Shown: piece after piece, positions 9,695 to 17,301 of the stretch | Layout of the letters: every line of letters begins with the position of its first letter | Position numbering within the stretch: position 1 is the first letter of the stretch | Source: Gracilimonas sp. | GTDB lineage: Bacteria; Bacteroidota; Rhodothermia; Balneolales; Balneolaceae | DNA length: 64,000 nt | Direction: 5' to 3' | Assembly: GCF_040218225.1 (NCBI RefSeq) | Contig: NZ_JAVJQO010000006.1 | Coordinates: 186,001-250,000 of the forward strand | Notes under the pieces: generated by a model | Database searches by the model: none | What the model saw: the letters and a program-made list of their open reading frames with translations, nothing else | Told to the model about the DNA's origin: nothing | Translations under genes and position numbers: made by a program

Positions 9695-9727
9695 TTTGGC
9701 AACCGTCTGAAATAAGTCCTATATTTG
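9695..9727 (+). promoter_or_regulatory. promoter of the tRNA cluster
   Basis: TTTG at 9695-9698 and TATATTTG at 9720-9727 with a 21-base spacer fit the Bacteroidota -33/-7 consensus exactly. The -7 box ends 15 bases before the tRNA-Pro gene. Confidence 0.8.
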
Positions 9728-9742
9728 GAGTCTTTCGAAGAA

Positions 9743-9816
9743 CGGGGAGTGGCGCAGTCCGGTAGCGCATTCGCTTTGGGAGCGAAGGGTCGCAAGTTCA
9801 AATCTTGTCTCCCCGA
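9743..9816 (+). tRNA. tRNA-Pro (anticodon TGG)
   Basis: A 74-base cloverleaf. The acceptor arm CGGGGAG pairs with CTCCCCG and the discriminator is A. The anticodon arm TTCGC-TTTGGGA-GCGAA places TGG in the loop. The T arm carries GTTCAAATC. The 3' CCA is not encoded. It is the first gene of the cluster. Confidence 0.97.
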
Positions 9817-9823
9817 CTAAAGA

Positions 9824-9863
9824 AAGATTTTTCGGTTTTATGATCGGAAAATCTTGTTTTTTT
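9824..9863 (+). terminator. weak terminator-like hairpin after tRNA-Pro
   Basis: AAGATTTT (9824-9831) pairs with AAAATCTT (9848-9855), followed by G and seven T. The stem is A/T-rich, so it may terminate only part of the transcripts or serve as a processing signal before tRNA-Arg. Confidence 0.45.
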
Positions 9864-9880
9864 GACATATTGTAAGTTGA

Positions 9881-9954
9881 GCGCCCGTAGCTCAACTGGA
9901 TAGAGCAACGCCCTTCTAAGGCGTAGGTTACAGGTTCGACTCCTGTCGGGCGTA
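9881..9954 (+). tRNA. tRNA-Arg (anticodon TCT)
   Basis: A 74-base cloverleaf. The acceptor GCGCCCG pairs with CGGGCGT (one terminal G-U), with discriminator A. The anticodon arm ACGCC-CTTCTAA-GGCGT gives TCT, which reads AGA/AGG. The D arm is GCTC...GAGC and the T arm ACAGG-TTCGACT-CCTGT. CCA is not encoded. Confidence 0.97.
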
Positions 9955-9976
9955 CTAGCTTTTAGCTTTTGCTTAA

Positions 9977-10047
9977 GGCGACATGGCCGAGTGGTTAGGC
10001 AGAGGTCTGCAAAACCTCGTACGGCGGTTCGAGTCCGCCTGTCGCCT
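9977..10047 (+). tRNA. tRNA-Cys (anticodon GCA)
   Basis: A 71-base cloverleaf. The acceptor GGCGACA pairs perfectly with TGTCGCC, and the discriminator is T as expected for tRNA-Cys. The anticodon arm GAGGT-CTGCAAA-ACCTC gives GCA. The T arm is GGCGG-TTCGAGT-CCGCC. CCA is not encoded. Confidence 0.97.
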
Positions 10048-10100
10048 CTAAAGAGGGTTGCACATATTGCTCTTTTATTGACTTATTGATTTTTCATAAT

Positions 10101-10173
10101 GCCGCGTTCGTCTAGGGGTCCAGGACGCCGCCCTTTCACGGCGGTAGCACGGGTTCAAATCCCGTACGCGGTA
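10101..10173 (+). tRNA. tRNA-Glu (anticodon TTC), copy 1
   Basis: A 73-base cloverleaf. The acceptor GCCGCGT pairs with ACGCGGT (terminal G-U). The anticodon arm CCGCC-CTTTCAC-GGCGG gives TTC. The T arm is ACGGG-TTCAAAT-CCCGT. It is identical in every base to the copy at 10317-10389. Confidence 0.97.
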
Positions 10174-10180
10174 CTATAAT

Positions 10181-10255
10181 GGAGCTCGTAGCTCAGTAGG
10201 TTAGAGCGCTAGGTTGTGGCCCTAGAGGCCGTGGGTTCAAATCCCATCGGGCTCC
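10181..10255 (+). tRNA. tRNA-His (anticodon GTG)
   Basis: The anticodon arm CTAGG-TTGTGGC-CCTAG gives GTG. Positions 1-7 are GAGCTCG and pair with CGGGCTC. The extra 5' G at 10181 pairs with C73 at 10255, the G-1:C73 identity pair unique to tRNA-His. It lies only 7 bases after tRNA-Glu copy 1. Confidence 0.97.
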
Positions 10256-10268
10256 CTTTTTACTTAAG

Positions 10269-10300
10269 CTGTGGATTGATACATCATCCACGGTTTTTTT
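10269..10300 (+). terminator. terminator between tRNA-His and tRNA-Glu copy 2
   Basis: CTGTGGAT (10269-10276) pairs with ATCCACGG (10286-10293) with one G-U, followed by seven T. It would end the Pro-to-His transcript 16 bases before the second tRNA-Glu. Confidence 0.75.
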
Positions 10301-10316
10301 ATTGAAAAAATTTTAT

Positions 10317-10389
10317 GCCGCGTTCGTCTAGGGGTCCAGGACGCCGCCCTTTCACGGCGGTAGCACGGGTTCAAATCCCGTACGCGGTA
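10317..10389 (+). tRNA. tRNA-Glu (anticodon TTC), copy 2
   Basis: An exact duplicate of the 73-base tRNA-Glu at 10101-10173. The identity covers the gene plus two bases on the 5' side (AT) and one on the 3' side (C). There is no room for a separate consensus promoter between the preceding terminator and this gene, so expression probably depends on read-through. Confidence 0.97.
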
Positions 10390-10396
10390 CAAAACT

Positions 10397-10430
10397 AAAA
10401 GGCCTGTGAGCTTCACCTCACAGGCCTTTT
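10397..10430. terminator. bidirectional terminator between tRNA cluster and nhaA
   Basis: A 14 bp perfect stem, 10397-10410 with 10417-10430, has a 6-base loop. It starts with AAAA and ends with TTTT, so it works on both strands. It ends the tRNA transcript (+) and the APC permease-nhaA transcript (-). Confidence 0.88.
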
Positions 10431-10474
10431 CTATTAGTGGTCACTTATTGTTCTTAAAATTATTTTCTGATGAT

Positions 10475-11788
10475 TTAATCATAGTTTTTTATCGCACTTC
10501 GGAGTAATACGAATCCTAGAATCCCACTTATCAGAGAACCTATAATGATGCCAACTTTGGCATATTCGAGGTATTGGGCCGTATCAAAAGAGAGACCTGC
10601 AATAAATAAACTCATTGTAAAGCCAACACCACTGAGGCAGGCAAGTCCGTAAACAATCTTCATAGTTCCTGGTTTATCAGGCAGAGTACTTAGTGCCATT
10701 TTTTTCATCAGAAAAACTGCACTGAAAATCCCTATTTGTTTCCCAAAAAACAGACCCGCTACAATCCCCCATGTTAATGGTGAAGCAAAAGCTTCGGTCA
10801 AAACATCTGTGTTGATAGTAACACCTGCATTAGCGAATGCAAAAATCGGTATGATCCCAAATGCTACCCATGGATGCAGCTGATGCTCGAGCCTGTATAA
10901 TGGGGATTCTGCTTCTTCCACCACTTCTCCTACATAGCTTAGGGCAGTCTCTCTTGACTCCGTTTCTTTGTGGATTATCGCATGTTTGAAAAGTTTCGAG
11001 GCTGCTTCAATTTTCTCAGATACAAGATCAAGACTTGATGTTCGTCGTGCGGGAATTGTTAAACCTAATAATACACCAGCGATGGTAGCGTGCACACCCG
11101 ACTTCAAAAAAGCTACCCAGAGCACGATGCCCACCAACATATACAAACCTATCTTGTTCACATTCATCATGTTCATGACTACCAATATGACCAATGCAAC
11201 CCCGGCTATGATTAAGGCAGTCATTTCTATACTGGCTGTATAAAATAATGCTATCACCATTACGGCAATAAGGTCATCTACAACGGCAACCGCAGTTAAG
11301 AATACCTTTGCCCAAACCGGAACTCTCGATCCCAGAAGGGTTAATATTCCGATGGCAAAAGCTATGTCGGTAGCGATGGCTATAGCCCAGCCATCTACAA
11401 ATTCGGTTCCCTGATTGAATCCAAAAAAGATTAATCCCGGAACCAACGCTCCTCCGAAAGCAGCTACTATCGGCATCATTGCAGATTTCAAATCGGAAAG
11501 CTCGCCGTACTTAACTTCTCGTTTTATCTCAAGACCGATCAGCAAAAAGAAGATTGCCATCAACCCGTCGTTAATCCACAGGATGAGTGGCTTATCAATT
11601 TTAAAAGATGAGATTCCTACTGCCAAATGCGTTTGAAATAAATCAAAATAGGTTCCTGCAAACGGCGTATTTGCAATGACCAGAGCAAGTACCGTAGTAA
11701 CTAAAAGGATGATACCCGATGAAGACTCCGTTTTCAGAAACTCCTGTATTGGCGTTATCGGGTTAATTGAACGTAATTTATCTTTCAT
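10475..11788 (-). CDS. nhaA: Na+/H+ antiporter NhaA
   Basis: Inner-membrane antiporter that expels Na+ in exchange for H+, used for pH and salt homeostasis. The 437 residues are normal or slightly long. About 12 membrane helices are visible. The conserved ATDIAFAIG and AVVDDLIAVMVIALFY carry the transport aspartates (Asp133 and Asp163/164 of the E. coli protein). GLEIKREVKYGELSD and the late GVGFTMSLFIAGLSF are also family hallmarks. A charged loop of roughly 60 residues after TIPARR (SSLDLVSEKIEAASKLFKHA) is longer than in E. coli. The gene starts 27 bases after the APC permease on the same strand, so the two are probably co-transcribed. Salt-related function suits a marine or halophilic host (inference). 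Confidence 0.96.
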   Translation of the reverse strand: MKDKLRSINPITPIQEFLKTESSSGIILLVTTVLALVIANTPFAGTYFDLFQTHLAVGISSFKIDKPLILWINDGLMAIFFLLIGLEIKREVKYGELSDLKSAMMPIVAAFGGALVPGLIFFGFNQGTEFVDGWAIAIATDIAFAIGILTLLGSRVPVWAKVFLTAVAVVDDLIAVMVIALFYTASIEMTALIIAGVALVILVVMNMMNVNKIGLYMLVGIVLWVAFLKSGVHATIAGVLLGLTIPARRTSSLDLVSEKIEAASKLFKHAIIHKETESRETALSYVGEVVEEAESPLYRLEHQLHPWVAFGIIPIFAFANAGVTINTDVLTEAFASPLTWGIVAGLFFGKQIGIFSAVFLMKKMALSTLPDKPGTMKIVYGLACLSGVGFTMSLFIAGLSFDTAQYLEYAKVGIIIGSLISGILGFVLLRSAIKNYD

Positions 11789-11815
11789 AATGAATAGGTT
11801 GTTTTAATCTTTATT

Positions 11816-13888
11816 TTAATTTCTCATTAGTTCTTTAATGTCTTCCGGATCACCCACCATCAGGAATTCATCTTCTCCGCTAATGATGGTATTACCATGT
11901 GGAATGATGAGCTCTTTTCCTCTGTAGATTATGGTTATGAGGCTCGTCCCGGGTAGACTTATATCCCTGATAGCCTTGCCAGTAAATGCCCTGAGCAGCT
12001 GACTATCCTTTACTTTCAAATGAATGAAATGTCCTTCGGTCAACAGACATTCTCTCAACTCTTTTTTATTACCTGATTGGAGCCACCGGTTTTGAAAACC
12101 TGAAGACTGTACAATTTCAGCTAAATGCCCGACCAACCGGATATCCAATCCCTCCTCTTCTTTGGGAACCAGGAGAATGGCATACATATAAACATCGCTT
12201 TCAATTCCTTCTATGTTCAAATTAAAGGCTTGCTTTATTCGAAACACTACCAGCTCCGGAGTTTTTATCTGCTCCATTGAATGATAGCTGCAGATAGCCT
12301 TACTGCCTAGTTTGTTAAAACGTACATTGTAACTTTGGCTTAACTCGTTGAACAGTTTCTTTTTTTCAATCTTTAGGCGTCCTGCAAAGATTTCTGAAGC
12401 TTCATCTAAAAGATCATCCACATTATTTAATGAGTGATCAACATCTATAATTACACTTCGGGCAATAGTTTCTTTATAGGAAAGATGTTCACCTGAGCTT
12501 TTCTCGTTGAGAACATTTAATAGTTCATGTTCCAGATCTTCATACCTTCTTTTTCCAAGCCTTTCATGCACATGAAAAATGGCTCCTCTTCTGCTAATCT
12601 GACCTTTTGTGTAGTACATAAACCAAGCCACACACATCACAACAATAAAGCCGGTTAAAGACACGGCAAGAATTCCCATTTCAGCAACCAGCCATACTGA
12701 AATTAGCATCCCGACAATTTGAACCCAGGGATAGAATGGTGATTTAAAACCTGGTTGGTAACCTTTGATGTTACTTTCTCTCATAACAATCACAGCAAAA
12801 CACATCAACCCAAAAAGCAATAGTTGAAAAGCGCTGGCGAGCTTCGCTACTGCTTCTACATCAAAAATCAGCAGAATTAAGATCATGCAGACTACCGTTA
12901 CGATAATGGCATAATAAGGAGTGCCCTGCTTCCCAATATCGCTGAACCGTGGACTCATGAGTTTGTCTCTCGACATAGCGAATGGATACCTCGAGGCAGA
13001 CATAATGCCCGCATTTCCGGTTGAAGCAAATGCCGCTACGGCTGCAACTACAATCAGAAGCACACCACCGGAACCGGGAAGCCAACTCATAAATTTAGCG
13101 CCGGCATCAGCCACGGGCGTAAGGCTTGAATAAAACTCCTGAGGAGTCAAAATCTGTTGCATTACATAAACTCCTGCCACATAAATCAACGAAGCTGTGG
13201 CTAATGAAAGAATCATACCAAGCGGTATATTTCTATCTGGATTTTCTACTTCTTCAGCCACACTGGTAACCTTGGTAAGCCCGGCGTAGGACACAAAAAC
13301 CAAACCTATAGTGGAGATAAAACCATGAAGGCTATTGCTGAAAAATCCATCTTCCGAATTGGTAATACTGAAATTTAAGCCAACCGCTGATACACCCTGT
13401 ATAATAAAAACCCCCATAATCAGCACCAATACGGTTACTAATATCCGCTGCAAGAGCGTTGTTTCTTTGGCCCCAAATATATTGAGGAAGCCAAAGATAA
13501 GTGTGAGAATAAGGGCAAGCATTGTAAATGAGACATCAACAAAAAGTGCCAGATATGCACCCATACCAATTAATGCGAAAGAACTCTTGAACATCAAAGC
13601 TACCCAGGATCCCAACCCGCCAATGGTTCCAACCATTGGCCCAAGACTTCGGTCAAGGAAGTAATAGGTTCCCCCCGATTTAGGCATAGCCGTAGACAAC
13701 TCCGCGACACTAAGCATGGCAGGTATTATCAGAATACCAGAAGCCAGGTAAGCCAAATACACCGACTCCCCTGTTTGTGCTGCTGCAATTCCCGGTAGCA
13801 AAAAGAACCCTGAACTAAACATTGCACCAGTACAAATTGCAAAGACATCGTACAGACCGAGCTGTTTTTTTAGTTTTTTATCAGACAT
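11816..13888 (-). CDS. APC-family amino acid permease with C-terminal RCK_C (TrkA-C) domain
   Basis: A large permease of 690 residues. About 12 membrane helices fill residues 1-430, starting LGLYDVFAICTGAMFSSGFF, the APC helix-1 glycine-rich site. PKSGGTYYFLDRSLG is the second signature and SYAGLTKVTSVAEEVENPDRN the helix 6 region. The cytosolic part (about 430-690) includes a USP-like region. It ends in a TrkA-C/RCK_C-like module: TGKAIRDISLPGTSLITIIY followed by IIPHGNTIISGEDEFLMVGDPEDI. RCK_C domains usually sense ligands in K+ transporters, so uptake may be gated by a small molecule. Substrate is unknown. It is the first gene of an operon with nhaA. Confidence 0.88.
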   Translation of the reverse strand: MSDKKLKKQLGLYDVFAICTGAMFSSGFFLLPGIAAAQTGESVYLAYLASGILIIPAMLSVAELSTAMPKSGGTYYFLDRSLGPMVGTIGGLGSWVALMFKSSFALIGMGAYLALFVDVSFTMLALILTLIFGFLNIFGAKETTLLQRILVTVLVLIMGVFIIQGVSAVGLNFSITNSEDGFFSNSLHGFISTIGLVFVSYAGLTKVTSVAEEVENPDRNIPLGMILSLATASLIYVAGVYVMQQILTPQEFYSSLTPVADAGAKFMSWLPGSGGVLLIVVAAVAAFASTGNAGIMSASRYPFAMSRDKLMSPRFSDIGKQGTPYYAIIVTVVCMILILLIFDVEAVAKLASAFQLLLFGLMCFAVIVMRESNIKGYQPGFKSPFYPWVQIVGMLISVWLVAEMGILAVSLTGFIVVMCVAWFMYYTKGQISRRGAIFHVHERLGKRRYEDLEHELLNVLNEKSSGEHLSYKETIARSVIIDVDHSLNNVDDLLDEASEIFAGRLKIEKKKLFNELSQSYNVRFNKLGSKAICSYHSMEQIKTPELVVFRIKQAFNLNIEGIESDVYMYAILLVPKEEEGLDIRLVGHLAEIVQSSGFQNRWLQSGNKKELRECLLTEGHFIHLKVKDSQLLRAFTGKAIRDISLPGTSLITIIYRGKELIIPHGNTIISGEDEFLMVGDPEDIKELMRN

Positions 13889-14435
13889 CAGAATACACCT
13901 ATATTTCTATTGGATATAGTTAACCACTAATAATTTTTGTTTTTTTGTCAGATACACCCTATCCAGCACTGTTATTTATAAGCAGGAAGGGCTCTTAATG
14001 GTTTTTTGAGATTTAAAAAACCTGAATACTAAAACGGAGTACTACTTCAAGCGGCGTTCAGGAAAGTCCGTAAAGTTGAAGAAAAGCTCACTTCCGAGAC
14101 AGTTAAAAAGAATGGCACATAAATATTTTTGGCACATGCCCCGAAGCTGAAGCAAGTTACTTTTTGGACAAAACGAATTTAAGTGAATAGATACTGACAT
14201 AGCCATTGGCTGTTAATTTATAAAATTGCAGTTTAGCTAAATCAGGAGCAAACCTTGTTCTGAATCCAACAGATGAGTTGACGCCCATAAAAGACGCTCC
14301 TTATTTATGACAAAACAAAATAACGGAAAAATATTTTATCTGACAAGTACAAGTTTCTATAGATTAATGCTTTTAACAAAAAGTTAATCTGTAAAATGCA
14401 CTCAAGTTGTTGATAATAATAACTTGCAGAAATTA
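13889..14435. other. gene-poor gap of 547 bases
   Basis: The longest stretch without a conventional gene. It holds one possible small ORF (14157-14288, minus). A direct repeat GGCACAT occurs at 14114-14120 and 14131-14137. An imperfect hairpin lies at 14361-14390 (AGATTAA and CTTTT pairing with AAAAG and TTAATCT around AACA), 46 bases downstream of the lipoprotein gene. A short RNase P-like word is present at 14060-14070. I see no tRNA, transposon end or convincing promoter. Confidence 0.6.
14157..14288 (-). CDS. possible small protein (43 aa)
   Basis: ATG at 14288 opens a 43-codon frame, MGVNSSVGFRTRFAPDLAKL..., ending ...LKFVLSKK with TAA. It is preceded by AAGGAG with 8 bases to ATG, a good Shine-Dalgarno site where most genes in this window have none. 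The peptide is basic and aromatic with no recognised domain, membrane segment or Cys motif. There is no clear -7 box upstream. It could be a real small protein, a decayed gene end or chance. Confidence 0.3.
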   Translation of the reverse strand: MGVNSSVGFRTRFAPDLAKLQFYKLTANGYVSIYSLKFVLSKK

Positions 14436-14849
14436 TTAATTTTTCTTCAGCTCAAAACCAAGATAGTAGCGAATTGGTTCATTTTGTCCGGACTCTCCAT
14501 ATACAAATAGCTGATAAGTGTAAGTGCCCGCCTCCAGATAATCTTCTCCAACATAATCGATTGGCTGTAGTACGGCTTTCTGCCCGTCGATCTCGGATTC
14601 AATGTAAGCATACCGGTACGCTTTCTTAACCTTTCGGTAGTCGCTGCTGTCGGCAGGATCTAATGTACCATAACTTACTTCTTCTTCAGGGAAAGAAACC
14701 CTGATATTCTCCAGAGTGTACTCTGAAGAATTCTCAATTCTGATCTGCACATCTTTATCTTTATCTGTATCAAAAATGTTTCCGTCACATCCGGTTATCA
14801 AGATGAAAAGTGAAGTGAAAATGAAAAGCAGCTTAAAGTTTGTGTTCAT
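14436..14849 (-). CDS. small lipoprotein of unknown function
   Basis: The 137 residues begin MNTNFKLLFIFTSLFILITGC, a lipoprotein signal with lipobox ITGC and a first mature residue of Cys. DGN follows; +2 Asp is the Lol-avoidance residue in enteric bacteria, but sorting rules differ in Bacteroidota. The mature part has an immunoglobulin-like pattern of beta strands (VQIRIENSSEYTLENIRVSF, TYTYQLFVYGES) and ends YYLGFELKKN. No named family is recognised. It stands alone between the 547-base gap and the GT2 gene, 65 bases downstream of the latter on the same strand. Confidence 0.78.
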   Translation of the reverse strand: MNTNFKLLFIFTSLFILITGCDGNIFDTDKDKDVQIRIENSSEYTLENIRVSFPEEEVSYGTLDPADSSDYRKVKKAYRYAYIESEIDGQKAVLQPIDYVGEDYLEAGTYTYQLFVYGESGQNEPIRYYLGFELKKN

Positions 14850-14914
14850 GAGTGTTGGGATTAGAAGTTGACCGACAAAATATAAACGCTTTTAAAAATA
14901 GATAAGTATTGCTG

Positions 14915-15865
14915 CTAAATAATTTCTCTTATCCGGGGCTTTTGATCCTTTACATTGTTTTTATTGATCATCTCACCGAGTAAACCGGTTGAGAAAAACT
15001 GTACACCTACAACCATCAATAAAATTCCGAGAAATAAGAGCGGACGGTCTCCTATACCCTGCCCATAAACAAACTTAAGAAATGCCATATACAGATTAAT
15101 GCCACCACCTATCATGAGCAATAGCACACCTACTGTACCAAAAAAATGCATGGGCTTTTGCAGGTAACGTTGTACAAAAGTGATTGTGACCAGATCCAGA
15201 AAACCATTCATAAACCTGGACAGGCCAAATTTAGTTTTCCCATATTTTCGTGGATGATGGGTGACTACCTTTTCAGTGATCCGGCTGTAGCCCTCCCTCT
15301 TGGCCAGCATAGGTATATATCGGTGAAGTTCTCCATACAGATAAATATTCTTAACAACTTCCGCCCTGTAAGCCTTCAATCCACAATTAAAATCATGCAA
15401 TTCAATTCCGGCCACCTTACGGGTAACAAAGTTGAAAAACTTAGAGGGAATGGTCTTGGAAATTGGATCATGGCGTTCTTTTTTCCAGCCACTTACCAGG
15501 TCATAACCATCTTTCAGCATTTGAACCATTTCGGGGACCTCATTAGGGTCGTCTTGCAAATCGGCATCCATCGTGACAACGTACTTGCCTTTTGCTTCCT
15601 CAAAACCTGCCTGCAGTGCGACACTCTTTCCATAGTTATGACTGAGTGCGATACCATGGACAAAGTCTTTCTTCTTCCCTAACGAGATAATCTGTTGCCA
15701 TGATTTATCAGCTGAACCGTCATCTACAAAAATAATTTCGTAGGAATAATCAGCCGATAATGCATTATCGATTGCTTTTTCTAGTTCAGGCAGTGATTCC
15801 TCTTCATTATAAACCGGAACAACAATGCTGATGTTAATATTTGCTTGCGAAGGTGTATCTTCCAA
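14915..15865 (-). CDS. GT2 glycosyltransferase, DPM1/GtrB-like, membrane anchored
   Basis: Predicted to move a sugar from a nucleotide donor to a polyprenyl-phosphate carrier at the inner membrane. The 316 residues contain SIVVPVYNEEESLPEL at the N-terminus, FVDDGSADKSW, the metal-binding DADLQDDP and the acceptor-side NCGLKAYR. Two C-terminal membrane helices follow, FGTVGVLLLMIGGGINLYMA and LFLGILLMVVGVQFFSTGLL. This layout is shared by undecaprenyl-phosphate glucosyl- and mannosyltransferases. The start appears to be TTG at 15865, since a stop lies in frame upstream with no ATG between. It is divergent from the MerR gene. Confidence 0.9.
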   Translation of the reverse strand: MEDTPSQANINISIVVPVYNEEESLPELEKAIDNALSADYSYEIIFVDDGSADKSWQQIISLGKKKDFVHGIALSHNYGKSVALQAGFEEAKGKYVVTMDADLQDDPNEVPEMVQMLKDGYDLVSGWKKERHDPISKTIPSKFFNFVTRKVAGIELHDFNCGLKAYRAEVVKNIYLYGELHRYIPMLAKREGYSRITEKVVTHHPRKYGKTKFGLSRFMNGFLDLVTITFVQRYLQKPMHFFGTVGVLLLMIGGGINLYMAFLKFVYGQGIGDRPLLFLGILLMVVGVQFFSTGLLGEMINKNNVKDQKPRIREII

Positions 15866-15945
15866 AATGTATTCTTTTATATATGTTCAGAAATGGTTTA
15901 CTTTCATGCCATTAAAAACGTTCTAAAATACACTTTCTGTTTGCT

Positions 15946-16266
15946 ATGAAAAAATTGTATTACTCAATGGGAGAAGTTAGTAAGCTTACCGGACTTGAGC
16001 CCCATGTTTTAAGAAACTGGGAAAAAACTTATTCGGACCTTAGCCCCAAGAAAAACAGCGCTGGAAACAGAGTGTATAAAGAGCAGGAACTTGCCTTGAT
16101 TTTCAAGATCAAAGAATTGCTTCACGACAAAAAATATAGTGCCGAAGGTGTACAAGAAATTTTACGAGATGGTGAAAAAAAAGACACTACACCGCTTAGC
16201 GCTAAAGCCCGTAAAGATCTGAATGAAATAAAAGTATTTTTGAACGACCTATTAGAGCGATTATAA
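15946..16266 (+). CDS. small MerR-family transcriptional regulator
   Basis: A 106-residue DNA-binding protein. Residues 1-70 form the MerR winged helix: LYYSMGEVSKLTGLEPHVLR, NWEKTYSDLSPKKNSAGNR and VYKEQELALIFKIKELL. The rest is a short helix (ARKDLNEIKVFLNDLLERL), probably a dimerisation coil. No ligand- or metal-binding domain and no Cys are present, so it is not a metal sensor. Single-domain MerR proteins of this kind occur widely in Bacteroidota. Its target may be the divergent GT2 gene or itself; this is inference. Confidence 0.9.
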   Translation: MKKLYYSMGEVSKLTGLEPHVLRNWEKTYSDLSPKKNSAGNRVYKEQELALIFKIKELLHDKKYSAEGVQEILRDGEKKDTTPLSAKARKDLNEIKVFLNDLLERL

Positions 16267-16284
16267 CTGTAACCTCGTGCCTGA

Positions 16285-17220
16285 TCAAATAGTCGCTGAG
16301 TAATTTCCTTTCTTTAGTACAAGAATCATCAAAAACTGCGTACAGACCATAACTGCCATCCCCAAAAGATGCAGCACCTGAAGCACACGGGGCATAGCTA
16401 AATAGTATAAACCCACTCCTATCAGTACCTGAAGAAAAACCAATGTTACATTTAGGTTACCCAGCTTTCTTATCCAACCTTCCGCTTTATTCTTCATCAA
16501 AATATAGAATAGCCAGACTGAAGCAAGTACCAACAGCCATGAAAAACTGCGGTGAATTGGAAATACTGAACCGATATTTTCGAGCCAGCTGCCACGCGGT
16601 GGAACTACAGCAGCATTTTTAACAACATCAATAGCTTCACGCACCTGAGTTCCCAGAACCAGCTGTATCATCGTCAGAGCTAATAAAATCCAAACCGTCC
16701 ATAGTAACTTTGTTCTAAAACTTTCTTCGATCCTGATTTTGAACAAGTCACTGGTAGCTTCAAATGTAGCATATAGGAGCACCGTCACAATCACCATAGC
16801 TACAAGCATATGTGCTGTAATTAAGCCTTCATGAAGGCCGGTTCTCACAACTACACCGCCGAGCCATCCCTGAAAAAGTACGAGCACAAAAGCAGCAATG
16901 GAACTGTAAAAAACTGTAGGTTTCTCTTTTCTATACCTGGCCGAGAGCAGAAAAGTAGCCGTGATGAGTAATCCTATAACTACCCCGACCAATCGATTTA
17001 CATACTCTATCCAGGTCTTCCACACATTGAACTGAGATTCATCAAAACCAGCCGGAAGGTCTGCTAAAGTAGTGGGAGGTATCCACATACCAAAGCATTT
17101 GGGCCAATCAGGACACCCTAGCCCTGCACCTGCAGCACGGACAAGTCCACCTACTAAAATTAAAAATAAGGTGGCTAAAACGGTGGTTATTGCTGTTTTC
17201 TGAAAAGCATTCAATTTCAT
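16285..17220 (-). CDS. ctaA: heme A synthase (COX15/CtaA family)
   Basis: Oxidises the C-8 methyl of heme O to the formyl group of heme A for aa3-type cytochrome oxidase. The 311 residues carry eight predicted membrane helices. Visible hallmarks are LVRAAGAGLGCPDWPKCFG near residue 26, WIEYVNRLVG, the first heme-ligand area HEGLITAHMLVA, LGTQVREAID and a late HRSFSWLL and LQVLHLLGMAVM with further ligand His residues. It is divergent from ctaB, with which it acts in sequence. The cytochrome oxidase genes are not in this window. Confidence 0.94.
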   Translation of the reverse strand: MKLNAFQKTAITTVLATLFLILVGGLVRAAGAGLGCPDWPKCFGMWIPPTTLADLPAGFDESQFNVWKTWIEYVNRLVGVVIGLLITATFLLSARYRKEKPTVFYSSIAAFVLVLFQGWLGGVVVRTGLHEGLITAHMLVAMVIVTVLLYATFEATSDLFKIRIEESFRTKLLWTVWILLALTMIQLVLGTQVREAIDVVKNAAVVPPRGSWLENIGSVFPIHRSFSWLLVLASVWLFYILMKNKAEGWIRKLGNLNVTLVFLQVLIGVGLYYLAMPRVLQVLHLLGMAVMVCTQFLMILVLKKGNYSATI

Positions 17221-17301
17221 AGCTGAAAGACTGTGAAGTATGAGGAATAATATTTAAATTTGGTGTTTGTAAACGTATTTATTTCGACCTATCAAATTTA
17301 C

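Noticed and set aside
14060-14070. AGGAAAGTCCG, matching the 5' core word of RNase P RNA
   Set aside because: The other conserved regions (the 3' ACAGAA block, the P10/11 GUAAGAGCUCACC at its normal distance) are missing, and the gap is too short and unstructured for a 350-400-base RNA.
14113-14118. TGGCAC, the -24 half of a sigma-54 promoter
   Set aside because: No TTGC-like -12 element follows at 5 bases, and the second copy at 14130-14136 fails in the same way.
15146-15682. 178-codon open frame antisense to the GT2 gene
   Set aside because: The minus strand encodes all the GT2 motifs; the plus-strand frame is a shadow.
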